Assembly: GCF_902859915.1 (NCBI RefSeq)
Contig: NZ_CADIKK010000011.1
Location: forward strand, 148,880-212,879
Reading direction: 5' to 3'
Origin: Paraburkholderia ultramafica
GTDB taxonomy: Bacteria > Pseudomonadota > Gammaproteobacteria > Burkholderiales > Burkholderiaceae
Length of the DNA: 64,000 nucleotides
Part shown: positions 1 to 8,824 of the stretch, in pieces
How positions within the stretch are numbered: the stretch's first letter is position 1
Layout: every line of letters starts with the position of its first letter
Translations under genes and position numbers: made by a program
Notes under the pieces: generated by a model
The model's input: the letters and a program-made list of their open reading frames with translations, nothing else
What the model was told of the DNA's origin: nothing
Databases searched by the model: none

Positions 1-80
1 TCGCTCGTGAAGAAGTTGATGCCCCGGCTATCGGGAATGTTGGACGAACCGTGTGCCGGCTGCGCGGTGATTTCGCTCGT
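1..80 (-). CDS. 5' end of a gene leaving the window, possibly acyl-CoA dehydrogenase family, apparent ACG start
   Basis: On the minus strand a good Shine-Dalgarno (AGGAGA, plus positions 86-91) sits five bases before codon ACG (80-78). An open frame then reads TSEITAQPAHGSSNIPDSRG and continues NFFTSD to the window edge. The frame resembles the N-terminus of acyl-CoA dehydrogenase-like proteins as I remember them, but only 26 codons are visible, so the family call is weak. The other two minus frames give no credible start here. Either ACG is used as a rare start codon, an ATG has mutated to ACG, or the true start lies outside the window. It is divergent from the LysR gene at 391, with a hairpin repeat array between them. 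Confidence 0.4.
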
Positions 81-93
81 GCTTGTCTCCTGT

Positions 94-285
94 GTCGACC
101 GGAGTTGGCGCTTCAGCGCTTACTCCGGTCCCATGCAAAGCTGTCGACCGGAGTTGGCGCTTCAGCGCTTACTCCGGTCCCATGCAAAGCTGTCGACCGG
201 AGTTGGCGCTTCAGCGCTTACTCCGGTCCCATGCAAAGCTGTCGACCGGAGTTGGCGCTTCAGCGCTTACTCCGGTCCCATGCAA
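94..285. repeat. Tandem array of four 49-bp hairpin-forming repeats
   Basis: Four near-identical direct copies begin at 94, 143, 192 and 241 (period 49 bp, last copy cut at 285). Each starts GTCGACCGGAGT and ends CCCATGCAAAGCT. Each contains an inverted repeat: in copy 1, GACCGGAGT (97-105) pairs with ACTCCGGTC (122-130), and an inner GCGC pairs with GCGC around a TTCA loop. The stem could form in either strand or in RNA. The array lies between the LysR gene and the divergent gene to its left. There are no variable spacers, so it is not a CRISPR. Function is unknown; possibilities are a REP/BIME-like extragenic repeat, a protein-binding array or a transcript-stability element. Confidence 0.9.
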
Positions 286-390
286 GATAGTTGCTTGTGG
301 ACAAAGCATAAAAGCGGCTTCGATAATCGTCTAATACAACTTATATCCAGTACGATAGACGCAGCTTATCGATAAAAAACGGAGACTGCC

Positions 391-1317
391 GTGGACCTGA
401 AGCAATTGCGCTATTTCGTGGCGGTCGCCGAGGAGCTGCATTTCGGCCGCGCGGCCAAGCGGCTGTTCATTTCACAACCGGCCCTCAGCTTCGACATCCG
501 CAAATTCGAGGAACAGCTCGGCGTGCAACTGCTCGCGCGCAGCAACAAGTCGGTCGCGCTGACCAACGCCGGCCAGGTGCTGCTCGGCGAAGCGCGCCGC
601 CTGTTGTTGCAGGCGAGCGAAGCCGAGCGCATCACGGTGCGCTCCGCGCACGGCCTCGCCGGCCGCTTGCGGATCGGCTTCGTGAATTCGATGCTGTACC
701 GTGGGATGCCGCGGGCGGTGAGCTGCTTCGAGGCCGACCATCCGGGCGTCGAAATCGTGCTCAAGGAGATGAATACCAGCGAGCAGGTGCATGCGATCCA
801 GCGGATGCAGCTCGACATGGGCTGCGCGCATTGGGGCAATTTCCCGTCCGACGTGATTTCCACGCCGGTCTGTTCCGAGCCGTTCCTGTGCTGTCCGCCG
901 GCCGATCATCGGCTCGCGCGCAAGCGCCGGGTCGATCTGCGCGCGCTCGCGCAGGAGCCGTTCATTCTGTTTCCGCGCACGGTGTCGCCGCATTATCACG
1001 ATCTGATCATCGCGCAGTGCGTGGGTGCAGGCTTCAGTCCATTGATTCGCCATGAGGCGCGCTTGTGGCAGACCGTCGTCACGATGGTCGGCTTCGGCAT
1101 GGGGGTCGCGCTGGTGCCGTATACATTGCGGCAGGTGCAGGACCCGCGGGTCTGCTTTTTGCCGCTGCTCGGCGAGACGCTGCTATCGCAGGTGCTGCTG
1201 TTGCGCAGGAGCGGTGACGCGGAGCCGGTCGCCGACCGCTTCGTCGAGTATCTCGTCGACGCCGCCGGCAAGTCCGGGAAAATGCCTCATTCGCCGCCGT
1301 CGCGGCGGCCGTCGTAG
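391..1317 (+). CDS. LysR-type transcriptional regulator
   Basis: 308 aa, GTG start chosen because GGAGA (381-385) lies at correct spacing. The N-terminal winged helix-turn-helix is plain ([20 protein letters not shown], then LFISQPALSFDIRKFEEQLG), followed by the linker helix and a periplasmic-binding-like effector domain from about residue 90. The HTH resembles the CatR/BenM branch, whose members sense aromatic breakdown products; that specificity is inference. It is divergent from the gene at the left edge, and LysR proteins usually regulate the divergent neighbour, so that gene is the likely target, with the hairpin array inside the shared control region. The 3' end overlaps the convergent SSB-like gene by 31 bp. 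The C-terminus ends in a loose Pro/Ser/Arg tail. Confidence 0.93.
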   Translation: MDLKQLRYFVAVAEELHFGRAAKRLFISQPALSFDIRKFEEQLGVQLLARSNKSVALTNAGQVLLGEARRLLLQASEAERITVRSAHGLAGRLRIGFVNSMLYRGMPRAVSCFEADHPGVEIVLKEMNTSEQVHAIQRMQLDMGCAHWGNFPSDVISTPVCSEPFLCCPPADHRLARKRRVDLRALAQEPFILFPRTVSPHYHDLIIAQCVGAGFSPLIRHEARLWQTVVTMVGFGMGVALVPYTLRQVQDPRVCFLPLLGETLLSQVLLLRRSGDAEPVADRFVEYLVDAAGKSGKMPHSPPSRRPS

Positions 1318-1604
1318 GCCGTCAGAAGCTTGTGGGCGATCATGTCCACCGCGGGCTTGACCAGCCCGTTCTTGTCGGTCCAGACCTTGGGCGTCAAGGT
1401 GCCGCTCAGCGCGACGCTGTCGGCGTCGCTCAATGCGAGCAGCGCGGTTTGCACGTCGTCGTCGAACGCAATCACGTTGACGAAGATCGTGTCGCCGTCG
1501 TTGGTGCCCGCCCGCACCTTGCAGGTCACGAAGCGCCTGCCGTTCTGCCCGGTGCGGATCTGCGCCTCGCCATACAACCGCCCGCCCACCAGTCCATCGA
1601 TCAT
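1287..1604 (-). CDS. Small single-stranded DNA-binding (OB-fold) protein
   Basis: 105 aa. The N-terminal pattern (GRLYGEAQIRTGQNGRRF, then VNVIAFDDDVQTALLALSDADSVALSGTL) matches the beta-barrel of SSB proteins: strand, K/R-rich loop, strand with a V-V-F signature, helix, then the S-G-L strand. It is much shorter than housekeeping SSB (about 170-180 aa) and lacks the acidic DDDIPF-type tail, so it is an accessory SSB-like protein. It is convergent with and overlaps the LysR gene by 31 bp. Such short proteins occur widely in Burkholderia chromosomes; the role is not clear from context. Confidence 0.75.
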   Translation of the reverse strand: MIDGLVGGRLYGEAQIRTGQNGRRFVTCKVRAGTNDGDTIFVNVIAFDDDVQTALLALSDADSVALSGTLTPKVWTDKNGLVKPAVDMIAHKLLTAYDGRRDGGE

Positions 1605-1808
1605 CGTGTTGCTCCTGTTATTGCGTCCCCAAGGGGATGTCCTTCAGGGCGTTCCGTGCAAAAAGCAGGATCGCCCAGCACGGTGCGCATGATCCCACGA
1701 GAAGGCGCGCGGTCCGCACAAAAAAACCGGTCACGCGTGAATCGGCCAGGTGGCGCTGGCTTATCGCTTGCGAATCAGCGGCTCATTACACGCCAATCAC
1801 AACGCCCG

Positions 1809-2732
1809 TTACGCGCCAATCGTCAGGTCCACGCCGCGCACGAGACGCTTCGCCAGCCGGGGTTGCCGCAACTGTTCGAGCCACCATTGCAACGCGCGGC
1901 CCTCATGGTCGCCGCGCCACGCGACGTACAACACGTTCGGCTCGCGCGGATCGGCGGTCGTCTTCTCAACCAGTTCGCCCTGCTTCAGCAGCGATGCCAC
2001 CCGCTGACGCGGCAGCCACCCCACACCCAGACCATCGCGCTGCGCGAGGATTTTTGCCCGCATGCCCGGCACGGCCAGCGACGCCTGTCCGCCGATCACG
2101 CCATAAGCGCGCCCTGCTGTCGTGCGCGACGAATCGGCGACCACCACCGCGCGATGTTCGAGTATCCGTTCGCGGCCGAGCGGCCCTTCGACACCTGCCA
2201 GCGGATGACGCGGCGACACCGCGAACACCCAGTCCATTACGCCGAGCTCGAACCAGCGCAGGCCGGGAATTGCCGGCGGCTCGTTGGTCGCGCCGACGAT
2301 CAGATCCGCGCGGCCGTCGCGCAACGCCTCCCACGTGCCGCTCAGCACTTCGTGCGTGAAGCGCAGCTTGACGCCGGAGTTCAGCGCATCGAAGGCGCGC
2401 ACCACCGGCATCAGCAGTTCGAATTCGAGGATCTCGTCCGTGACCACCCATAGCCGGTCCTCCCAGCCGCTCGCGATCTGCCGCACACGCTGCGTCATGC
2501 GCGCCATGTCGAGCATCAGACGCGCGGCTTCGTCGGCGAGGAGCTGGCCGGCAGGCGTCAGTTGCAGCCGGTAGCGGCGCCGGTCGAACAGCAACGCGTC
2601 GAAGCGCGTCTCGAGCTGCCGCGCGGCGTGCGAAACTGTGGACGGCGCCTTGCCGACGCGCGCCGCCGCGCGCGACAGGCTACCGGTTTCGCGAATCGCA
2701 TCGAGTAAGGCCAGTTCGTCTTCCGACAACAT
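1809..2732 (-). CDS. LysR-type transcriptional regulator
   Basis: 307 aa. Start set at the ATG of MLSEDELALLDAIRETGS because AAGGAA lies about seven bases upstream and this puts the helix-turn-helix (SLSRAAARVGKAPSTVSHAA) at the usual residues 17-36. An in-frame ATG 87 codons upstream would add a non-homologous tail. The effector domain follows from about residue 90 (DRLWVVTDEILEFELLMPVV). It is divergent from the glutathione transferase gene at 2992 with about 260 bp between them, so that gene is the natural candidate target. It resembles regulators of the YhaJ/DntR branch that sit next to detoxification genes; effector unknown. Confidence 0.92.
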   Translation of the reverse strand: MLSEDELALLDAIRETGSLSRAAARVGKAPSTVSHAARQLETRFDALLFDRRRYRLQLTPAGQLLADEAARLMLDMARMTQRVRQIASGWEDRLWVVTDEILEFELLMPVVRAFDALNSGVKLRFTHEVLSGTWEALRDGRADLIVGATNEPPAIPGLRWFELGVMDWVFAVSPRHPLAGVEGPLGRERILEHRAVVVADSSRTTAGRAYGVIGGQASLAVPGMRAKILAQRDGLGVGWLPRQRVASLLKQGELVEKTTADPREPNVLYVAWRGDHEGRALQWWLEQLRQPRLAKRLVRGVDLTIGA

Positions 2733-2991
2733 GTTCCATTCCTTCGAACGAGTTCGACGAAAAGATGGTACGGCAAAGCGCCGGCATGAGTCCACTATAG
2801 CGATATCGCGGCGACGACCAGCCGTAAAGACAGCACGCCGCGCATTCGGAAAAGCCGCATGATCTTCATCAGGCACAGCCGGCCGGCTTGAACCCGCAGC
2901 GGGAACATTCATTGCGCCGCCGTCGCATGATCCGGCATGATCCGGCATGACACGACATGGCACGACGGCGCACGCACCAGGGAGCAACGAC

Positions 2992-4029
2992 ATGGGACTT
3001 CTAGTGGACGGTCAATGGCAGGACCGCTGGTACGACACGAAGTCGACCGGCGGGCGCTTCGTGCGCAAGGACGCGGCGTTTCGCAACTGGGTGACGCCGG
3101 ACGGCGCGGCAGGTCCGAGCGGCGTCGGCGGCTTCGCGGCGCAAGCCGGGCGTTATCACCTGTATGTGAGCCTCGCGTGCCCGTGGGCGCATCGCACGCT
3201 GATCGTGCGGGCGCTCAAGGGTCTCGAAGCGATGATCGATGTGTCGGTCGTGCACTGGCTGATGCTGGAGAACGGCTGGACCTTCGCGGACGGCCCCGGC
3301 GTCGTGCCCGACAGCGTCAATCACGCAACGCTGCTGCACCAGCTCTACACGGGCGCCGATCCCCACTACAGCGGCCGCGTCACGGTGCCGATCCTGTGGG
3401 ACAAGCAGCGCGCGACCATCGTCAACAACGAGTCGTCGGAAATCATCCGGATGCTGAACTCGGCGTTCGACGGCCTCGGCGCGAAGCCCGGCGATTTCTA
3501 TCCGGCGCCGCTGCGCGCGCGGATCGATGCGATCAACGCGCGGGTCTACGACACGTTGAACAACGGCGTGTATAAAGCGGGCTTCGCCACCACCCAGCAG
3601 GCGTATGAGGAAGCCGTCACGCCGTTGTTCGAGACGCTCGACTGGCTCGACGCGCAACTCGCGACGCAGCGCTACCTGACCGGCGCGCAACTGACCGAAG
3701 CCGACATCCGGCTGTTCACCACGCTGATCCGTTTCGACGCGGTGTATGTCGGGCACTTCAAGTGCAATCTGCGCCGCATCGCCGATTATCCGAACCTGGC
3801 CGCTTACACGCGCGACATCTATCAACTGCCGGGCATCGCGCAGACGGTCGATTTCATGCACATCAAGCGGCATTACTACGAGAGCCATCGCAGCATCAAT
3901 CCGACCGGCATCGTACCGCTCGGGCCGGTTCAGGATTTCTCCGCACCGCATGCTCGGGCGCGGCTTGGTGCGCCAGCGGTGGCGACGGCCGTTCGCTCGC
4001 AAGCGCAATTGCAGGTGGTGAAGGAGTGA
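2992..4029 (+). CDS. Xi-class glutathione transferase / S-glutathionyl-(chloro)hydroquinone reductase
   Basis: 345 aa. Start at 2992 is supported by AGGGAG just upstream; an earlier in-frame ATG adds 15 unlikely residues. The thioredoxin-like half holds SLACPWAHRTL, with the catalytic Cys at about residue 63 in the C-P-W-A context specific to the Xi (YqjG/Ecm4) class, and NNESSEIIRM, the glutathione-binding Glu-Ser-Ser. The alpha-helical half has LTEADIRLFTTLIRFD and the class-typical HFKCNLRRIADYPNL. Members reduce glutathionyl-hydroquinones in the cytosol, often in aromatic or chlorinated-phenol turnover. The gene is divergent from a LysR. Short direct repeats (CATGATCCGG at 2926 and 2936) lie in the intergenic gap. 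Confidence 0.93.
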   Translation: MGLLVDGQWQDRWYDTKSTGGRFVRKDAAFRNWVTPDGAAGPSGVGGFAAQAGRYHLYVSLACPWAHRTLIVRALKGLEAMIDVSVVHWLMLENGWTFADGPGVVPDSVNHATLLHQLYTGADPHYSGRVTVPILWDKQRATIVNNESSEIIRMLNSAFDGLGAKPGDFYPAPLRARIDAINARVYDTLNNGVYKAGFATTQQAYEEAVTPLFETLDWLDAQLATQRYLTGAQLTEADIRLFTTLIRFDAVYVGHFKCNLRRIADYPNLAAYTRDIYQLPGIAQTVDFMHIKRHYYESHRSINPTGIVPLGPVQDFSAPHARARLGAPAVATAVRSQAQLQVVKE

Positions 4030-4034
4030 CGCTC

Positions 4035-4277
4035 ATGCAGACAGCTTCTGTCGATCATCCGCCCGTGCTGGGTCTGCGCGTCAGCAACGTGGCGCTCGCC
4101 ACCGGCGATCTGGAGGCGACGATCGCGGTCACGACAAGCCCTACGCCTTCTCCCCAGCCGCTTCAAAAATATCCCGCAGCCACTGCGCAAACACCCGCAC
4201 CCGCGACGACAATTGACGGTTCTGCGGATACAACACCGAAACCGGCATCGGCGGTGGCGGAAAATCCGCGAGAATGA
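4035..4277 (+). CDS. Possible short ORF coupled to the glutathione transferase gene, doubtful
   Basis: An ATG at 4035 is preceded by GAAGGAG that overlaps the stop of the glutathione transferase gene. The reading frame (MQTASVDHPPVLGLRVSNVA, then LATGDLEATIAVTT) stays open for 80 codons. The second half turns into low-complexity Pro/Thr/Ala and lies antisense to the 3' end of the LysR at 4141, so only the first 30 or so residues look like protein. The strong ribosome-binding site suggests the gene once present here was truncated by a rearrangement, leaving its first codons. I do not recognise the family. Confidence 0.3.
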   Translation: MQTASVDHPPVLGLRVSNVALATGDLEATIAVTTSPTPSPQPLQKYPAATAQTPAPATTIDGSADTTPKPASAVAENPRE

Positions 4278-5040
4278 TTTTCAGCCGCCCCGCCGCCAGT
4301 TCTCCCGCGACCCGGTACTGCGGCACCTGCACGATGCCGAGTCCTGCCAGCGCCGAACCGGCATAGAGATCGGCGCCGGTCACCGATACCGCGGATGGCA
4401 GAACCATCGCCGTGTCACGGCCATCGATGCGGAATTCGAGCGGCACCGGCTTGCCGGTTGCGCTCGACACGTAATTCACCGCCCGATGCCCGGACAACGC
4501 CGACGGATCGGCCGGCTCGCCATAGGCCGCGAGATACGCCGGACTCGCCACCGTGACTTGCGGCAGTTGCGCGACGCGCCGCCCCACCATCGACGAATCC
4601 TGCAGCGTCCCCGCGCGCAGCACGCAGTCGATCCCCTCCCGCACCAGATCGACGAGGCGGTCGTCCTCGCCGATCATCAGCTCGATCTCGGGAAACCGCG
4701 CGAGAAACGCCGGCAACGCCGGCACGACGAAGTGCCGCGCCAGCGTGCCCTGCAAATTCACCCGTAGCAGTCCCTTCGGCGCGAGGTTCGAAAACGAGCC
4801 CTCGGCCTCTTCCAGGTCGGCTATCAGCCGCACGCAGCGGCGGTAATACGCCTCGCCGTCGTGCGTGAGCCGCACCGTGCGCGTGGTGCGCTCCAGCAGC
4901 CGCGCGCCGAGTCGCTGCTCCATGCGCTTCATCAGGTTGGTGACGGTGGCGCGCGGAATCTGCAGGTCGTCGGACGCGCGCGTGAAACTCTGCCGCTCGG
5001 CGATTCGCACGAACACCCGCATTTCCTCGAAACGATCCAT
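4141..5040 (-). CDS. LysR-type transcriptional regulator
   Basis: 299 aa. The N-terminus MDRFEEMRVFVRIAERQSFT continues into a helix-turn-helix reading RASDDLQIPRATVTNLMKRM; this is the CrgA/DmlR-like LysR subgroup. The effector domain has the subgroup's features (PKGLLRVNLQGTLARHFVVP, then SALAGLGIVQVPQYRVAGEL). It is divergent from the short-chain dehydrogenase at 5178 with 137 bp between the starts, a classic arrangement for a LysR that controls a neighbouring SDR. Its 3' end overlaps the doubtful ORF at 4035-4277. Confidence 0.93.
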   Translation of the reverse strand: MDRFEEMRVFVRIAERQSFTRASDDLQIPRATVTNLMKRMEQRLGARLLERTTRTVRLTHDGEAYYRRCVRLIADLEEAEGSFSNLAPKGLLRVNLQGTLARHFVVPALPAFLARFPEIELMIGEDDRLVDLVREGIDCVLRAGTLQDSSMVGRRVAQLPQVTVASPAYLAAYGEPADPSALSGHRAVNYVSSATGKPVPLEFRIDGRDTAMVLPSAVSVTGADLYAGSALAGLGIVQVPQYRVAGELAAGRLKIILADFPPPPMPVSVLYPQNRQLSSRVRVFAQWLRDIFEAAGEKA

Positions 5041-5177
5041 GGTCGACGCCTGGCGGCGGCTTACCCGCCCATTGTTAAAACAAATGGAATGATGATGGTC
5101 AGTCTAACCCGATTATCTAAGCGCGGAAAGCGTCCATGATTCGTCTCACCCACCCATCACACCGAAGGAAACGAATC

Positions 5178-5921
5178 ATGAACATGCTCAACAACACACA
5201 AGTCGCTATCGTGACCGGCGCATCCCGTGGCATCGGCGCGGCAATCGCGCAACGTCTCGCGAAGGACGGCTTCGCGGTCGCCATCAACTATGCGTCCAGC
5301 TCGGCCGAAGCCGATGCGCTCGTCGCCGGACTCAAGGCCGCCGGCGCGAAAGCGATCGCGGTGAAAGCGGACGTGTCGAACGCCGACGACGTGCGCCGCA
5401 TGTTCGAGAGCACCGAACAGCAACTCGGCAAGGTGGACGTGCTGGTCAACAACGCCGGCGTGCTCAAGACCGTGCCGCTCGCCGACACCAGCGACGCGCT
5501 GTACGACCAGACCTTCGACATCAACGTGCGCGGCACCTTCAACACGTTGCGCGAAGCGGCCACGCGGATGAACGACGGCGGACGCATCGTCAACTTTTCG
5601 AGCACCACGCTCGCGCTGAACCTGCCGGGCTACGCGATCTACAACGCGACCAAGGCGGCCGTCGAAGCGTTCACGCATGTATTCGCCAAGGAACTGCGCG
5701 GCCGCAACATCACCGTCAACGCGGTGGCGCCGGGCCCGATCGCAACGTCGCTGTTCCTCGACGGCAAGACCGAAGAGCAGATCCAGGCGTTCGCGAAGAT
5801 GCCGCCGCTGCAACGCCTCGGCCAGCCGGACGATATCGCATCGGTGGTGGCGTTCCTCGCCGGCGCAGATGCGGGCTGGCTCAACGGTCAGATCCTGCGC
5901 GCGAACGGCGGCCTCGCTTAA
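5178..5921 (+). CDS. Short-chain dehydrogenase/reductase (classical SDR, 3-oxoacyl-ACP reductase-like)
   Basis: 247 aa; start at 5178 follows GAAGGAAACG. Rossmann motif TGASRGIG at residues 13-20, NNAG at about 90, catalytic Tyr155-x-x-x-Lys159 in YNATK, and the SDR tail AGADAGWLNGQILRANGG. The length and motifs fit classical NADP-dependent SDRs of the FabG/glucose-dehydrogenase type. The substrate cannot be read from sequence. It is followed 70 bp later by a second SDR and is divergent from a LysR, so the pair is probably induced together by an aldehyde, ketone or electrophile signal. Confidence 0.93.
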   Translation: MNMLNNTQVAIVTGASRGIGAAIAQRLAKDGFAVAINYASSSAEADALVAGLKAAGAKAIAVKADVSNADDVRRMFESTEQQLGKVDVLVNNAGVLKTVPLADTSDALYDQTFDINVRGTFNTLREAATRMNDGGRIVNFSSTTLALNLPGYAIYNATKAAVEAFTHVFAKELRGRNITVNAVAPGPIATSLFLDGKTEEQIQAFAKMPPLQRLGQPDDIASVVAFLAGADAGWLNGQILRANGGLA

Positions 5922-5964
5922 CGCGGCTCACGCGCTTCACGCCCTCAAGGTCATATCACTGTCA

Positions 5965-5978
5965 TCGAATCGATTCGA
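5965..5978. promoter_or_regulatory. 14-bp perfect palindrome between two SDR genes
   Basis: TCGAATCGATTCGA is its own reverse complement. It lies in the 70-bp gap between the SDR stop (5921) and the next SDR start (5992), 13 bp before that ATG and overlapping the region where a ribosome-binding site is expected. It could be an operator or a small mRNA hairpin affecting translation of the second SDR. Only the symmetry is observed; function is inference. Confidence 0.45.
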
Positions 5979-5991
5979 ATCGGAGCAAAAA

Positions 5992-6936
5992 ATGCGCAAG
6001 AACGTCATCCTGGTCACCGGCGCCGGCACAGGCATCGGCAAACTCACCGCCCAAGCGTTGGCCGAAGCCGGCCACATCGTCTACGCGACGATGCGCGATG
6101 TCGAAGGACGCAACCAGCCGCGCGCCGACGCCATGCGCGCGCTCGCCGAATCAAAGGGCATCCAGCTGCACCCGCTCGAACTCGACGTGCTGTCGCAAGA
6201 GTCGGCCGACGCCGCCGCCGCGACGATCGTCCGCGAGCAGGGACGACTCGACGTGGTGATGCAGAACGCCGGGCATCTGGTAGTCGGCCCGACCGAAGCG
6301 TTCACGCCCGAAGAAATGATGAAGGTGTTCGACACCAACCTGCTCGGCGCTCAGCGCGTGAACCGTGCAGTGCTGCCCTACCTGCGCCAGCAGGAAGCCG
6401 GCTTGATGCTGTGGATCAGCAGCTCGACGACCAAAGGCGGCTTCCCGCCGTTCCTCGGCCCGTACGTCGCCGCAAAGGCCGCGATGGATTCGCTGGCGGT
6501 CACGCTGGCGTATGAGATCGCGCGCTTCGGCATCGAAACCTCGATCGTGGTGCCGGGCGCGTTCACGCGCGGCACCGAACACTTCCCGAACGCCGGCAAG
6601 CCCGCCGACACCGAACGCGTCGCTGCGTACGCACGCTATGACGGCGTGATGGATCGAATCGGCGAGCGCCTGTCCGGACTCACGCCGGAGGACGCCGATC
6701 CGCAAGCCGTCGCCGATGAAATCGTGCGGATCGTCACGCTGCCGCCGGGCGAACGGCCGATGCGCTCGGTGATCGACTTCGTCGGCGATGGCGCGCGTGA
6801 AGTGCTCGACGTTTCGGAGCGCGTGCGGATCGAATTCGCGAAGCGGATCGGCATCGGCGATTTGCTGGAAGCGCGAGTCAAACGTCACTCGTTGCGGGCA
6901 GCCGCGCACGTTCGACGTTCAACGTTCGACGCTTGA
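5992..6936 (+). CDS. Short-chain dehydrogenase/reductase, longer variant
   Basis: 314 aa. Rossmann motif TGAGTGIG at residues 9-16, QNAG instead of NNAG at about 85, catalytic Tyr158-x-x-x-Lys162 in YVAAK. It is about 60 residues longer than classical SDRs because of a C-terminal extension (PGERPMRSVIDFVGDGAREV onward), as in SDRs often annotated as oxidoreductases of the retinol-dehydrogenase-like kind. Start at 5992 has GGAGC upstream. It is co-directional with the SDR at 5178 and probably cotranscribed. The last 15 residues (AAAHVRRSTFDA) come from a short repetitive stretch and may be a recent read-through tail. Substrate unknown. Confidence 0.9.
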   Translation: MRKNVILVTGAGTGIGKLTAQALAEAGHIVYATMRDVEGRNQPRADAMRALAESKGIQLHPLELDVLSQESADAAAATIVREQGRLDVVMQNAGHLVVGPTEAFTPEEMMKVFDTNLLGAQRVNRAVLPYLRQQEAGLMLWISSSTTKGGFPPFLGPYVAAKAAMDSLAVTLAYEIARFGIETSIVVPGAFTRGTEHFPNAGKPADTERVAAYARYDGVMDRIGERLSGLTPEDADPQAVADEIVRIVTLPPGERPMRSVIDFVGDGAREVLDVSERVRIEFAKRIGIGDLLEARVKRHSLRAAAHVRRSTFDA

Positions 6937-7004
6937 AGCGGGCACGCGCGCCTCGCTGCGTCCTTGGCGTTTGTATTTGGCCGGACCGTCTGGATCCGCA
7001 TGTC

Positions 7005-7553
7005 ATGAAACGACCGACTCTGATCGCTTGCGCGGCGCTGCTGCCGTTGCTCGCCGCCTGCGATACCCGGCAGCCGCCGCTCGACGCTTCGATCACCACG
7101 CGGAGCACGACCATGGAACCCACAGTCACCTACCTTCATCTGTTGAAGCACACGCCGTTCTTCACGAGCCTCACGACCGCGCAGTTGCGCTGGGTGATCG
7201 GCCACTCGCATGAATGGGAAGCCCGCGCCGGCACCGCAGTCGCGCAATGTGACGACGGCGCGACAGACAGGCAGGATCAAGCCATGTGGATTCTGCTGGA
7301 CGGCGGCTGGCAAATCGAAGCCGCCGGCCACGCGTATCCGTCGGATCATGCGAGCGCGGGCAAGTGGTTCAGCGCGGCAGTGACAGAGCGGTCATGCCGC
7401 GTCGTCACCACCGAACACAGCTATGTGATGAAGATCGAACGCGCCGACTTCGACGCGATGCTCGCGCAAGGTTTTGCGTTCGGCCCGCATGTCGACGCAG
7501 GCCGCCGCTACTACAACGAGCTTTTCACCGCTGCGGCCGAACTCGCGAAATAA
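7005..7553 (+). CDS. Putative lipoprotein with a cyclic-nucleotide-binding-like (CRP-type) fold
   Basis: 182 aa from the ATG at 7005. A lipoprotein signal is clear: MKRP, hydrophobic LIACAALLPL, lipobox LAAC at residues 17-20. The mature part (LLKHTPFFTSLTTAQLRWVI, then GTAVAQCDD, then WILLDGGWQIEA) has the strand-helix order of the cNMP-binding beta-roll seen in CRP/FNR sensors (leucine-rich lead helix, G-x-x-V, and L-x-x-G-x-W/V). The phosphate-binding cassette (R-x-A-S/T) is not recognisable, so nucleotide binding is doubtful. An alternative start at 7113 (MEPTVTYLHLL) would remove the lipid signal. It lies downstream of two SDR genes. Orthologues I can picture are annotated hypothetical. 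Confidence 0.65.
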   Translation: MKRPTLIACAALLPLLAACDTRQPPLDASITTRSTTMEPTVTYLHLLKHTPFFTSLTTAQLRWVIGHSHEWEARAGTAVAQCDDGATDRQDQAMWILLDGGWQIEAAGHAYPSDHASAGKWFSAAVTERSCRVVTTEHSYVMKIERADFDAMLAQGFAFGPHVDAGRRYYNELFTAAAELAK

Positions 7554-7597
7554 CGTCCAGCCGGAGCGTGGCGCTTCGACGTAAAAAGCAGCGCGGC

Positions 7598-8623
<1,026 letters not shown>

Positions 8624-8824
8624 TGATGAATCTCCGTGGCCTAGCCGTCGATAAACGGACGTTCAGTCTACGCGCGTCTGGGCAAGCGCGTCGGCGGGCG
8701 TGTCGGGGATTGTCGCGGGCGGTTGGGTTGGTGAGCGGCGTGCGCTGCGTAGGGACAGCCGGCGAATCATCGCCGGAGCGCCTTCTCGAGCACAAACGGC
8801 ATGTTTCTACGCGCTAGCCGCCGA

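Noticed and set aside
94..285. CRISPR array
   Set aside because: Copies are contiguous with no variable spacers, have long perfect hairpins and no cas genes are in the window.
1332..2453. 373-codon plus-strand frame
   Set aside because: Antisense to the SSB-like and LysR genes; low-complexity Arg/His/Pro composition.
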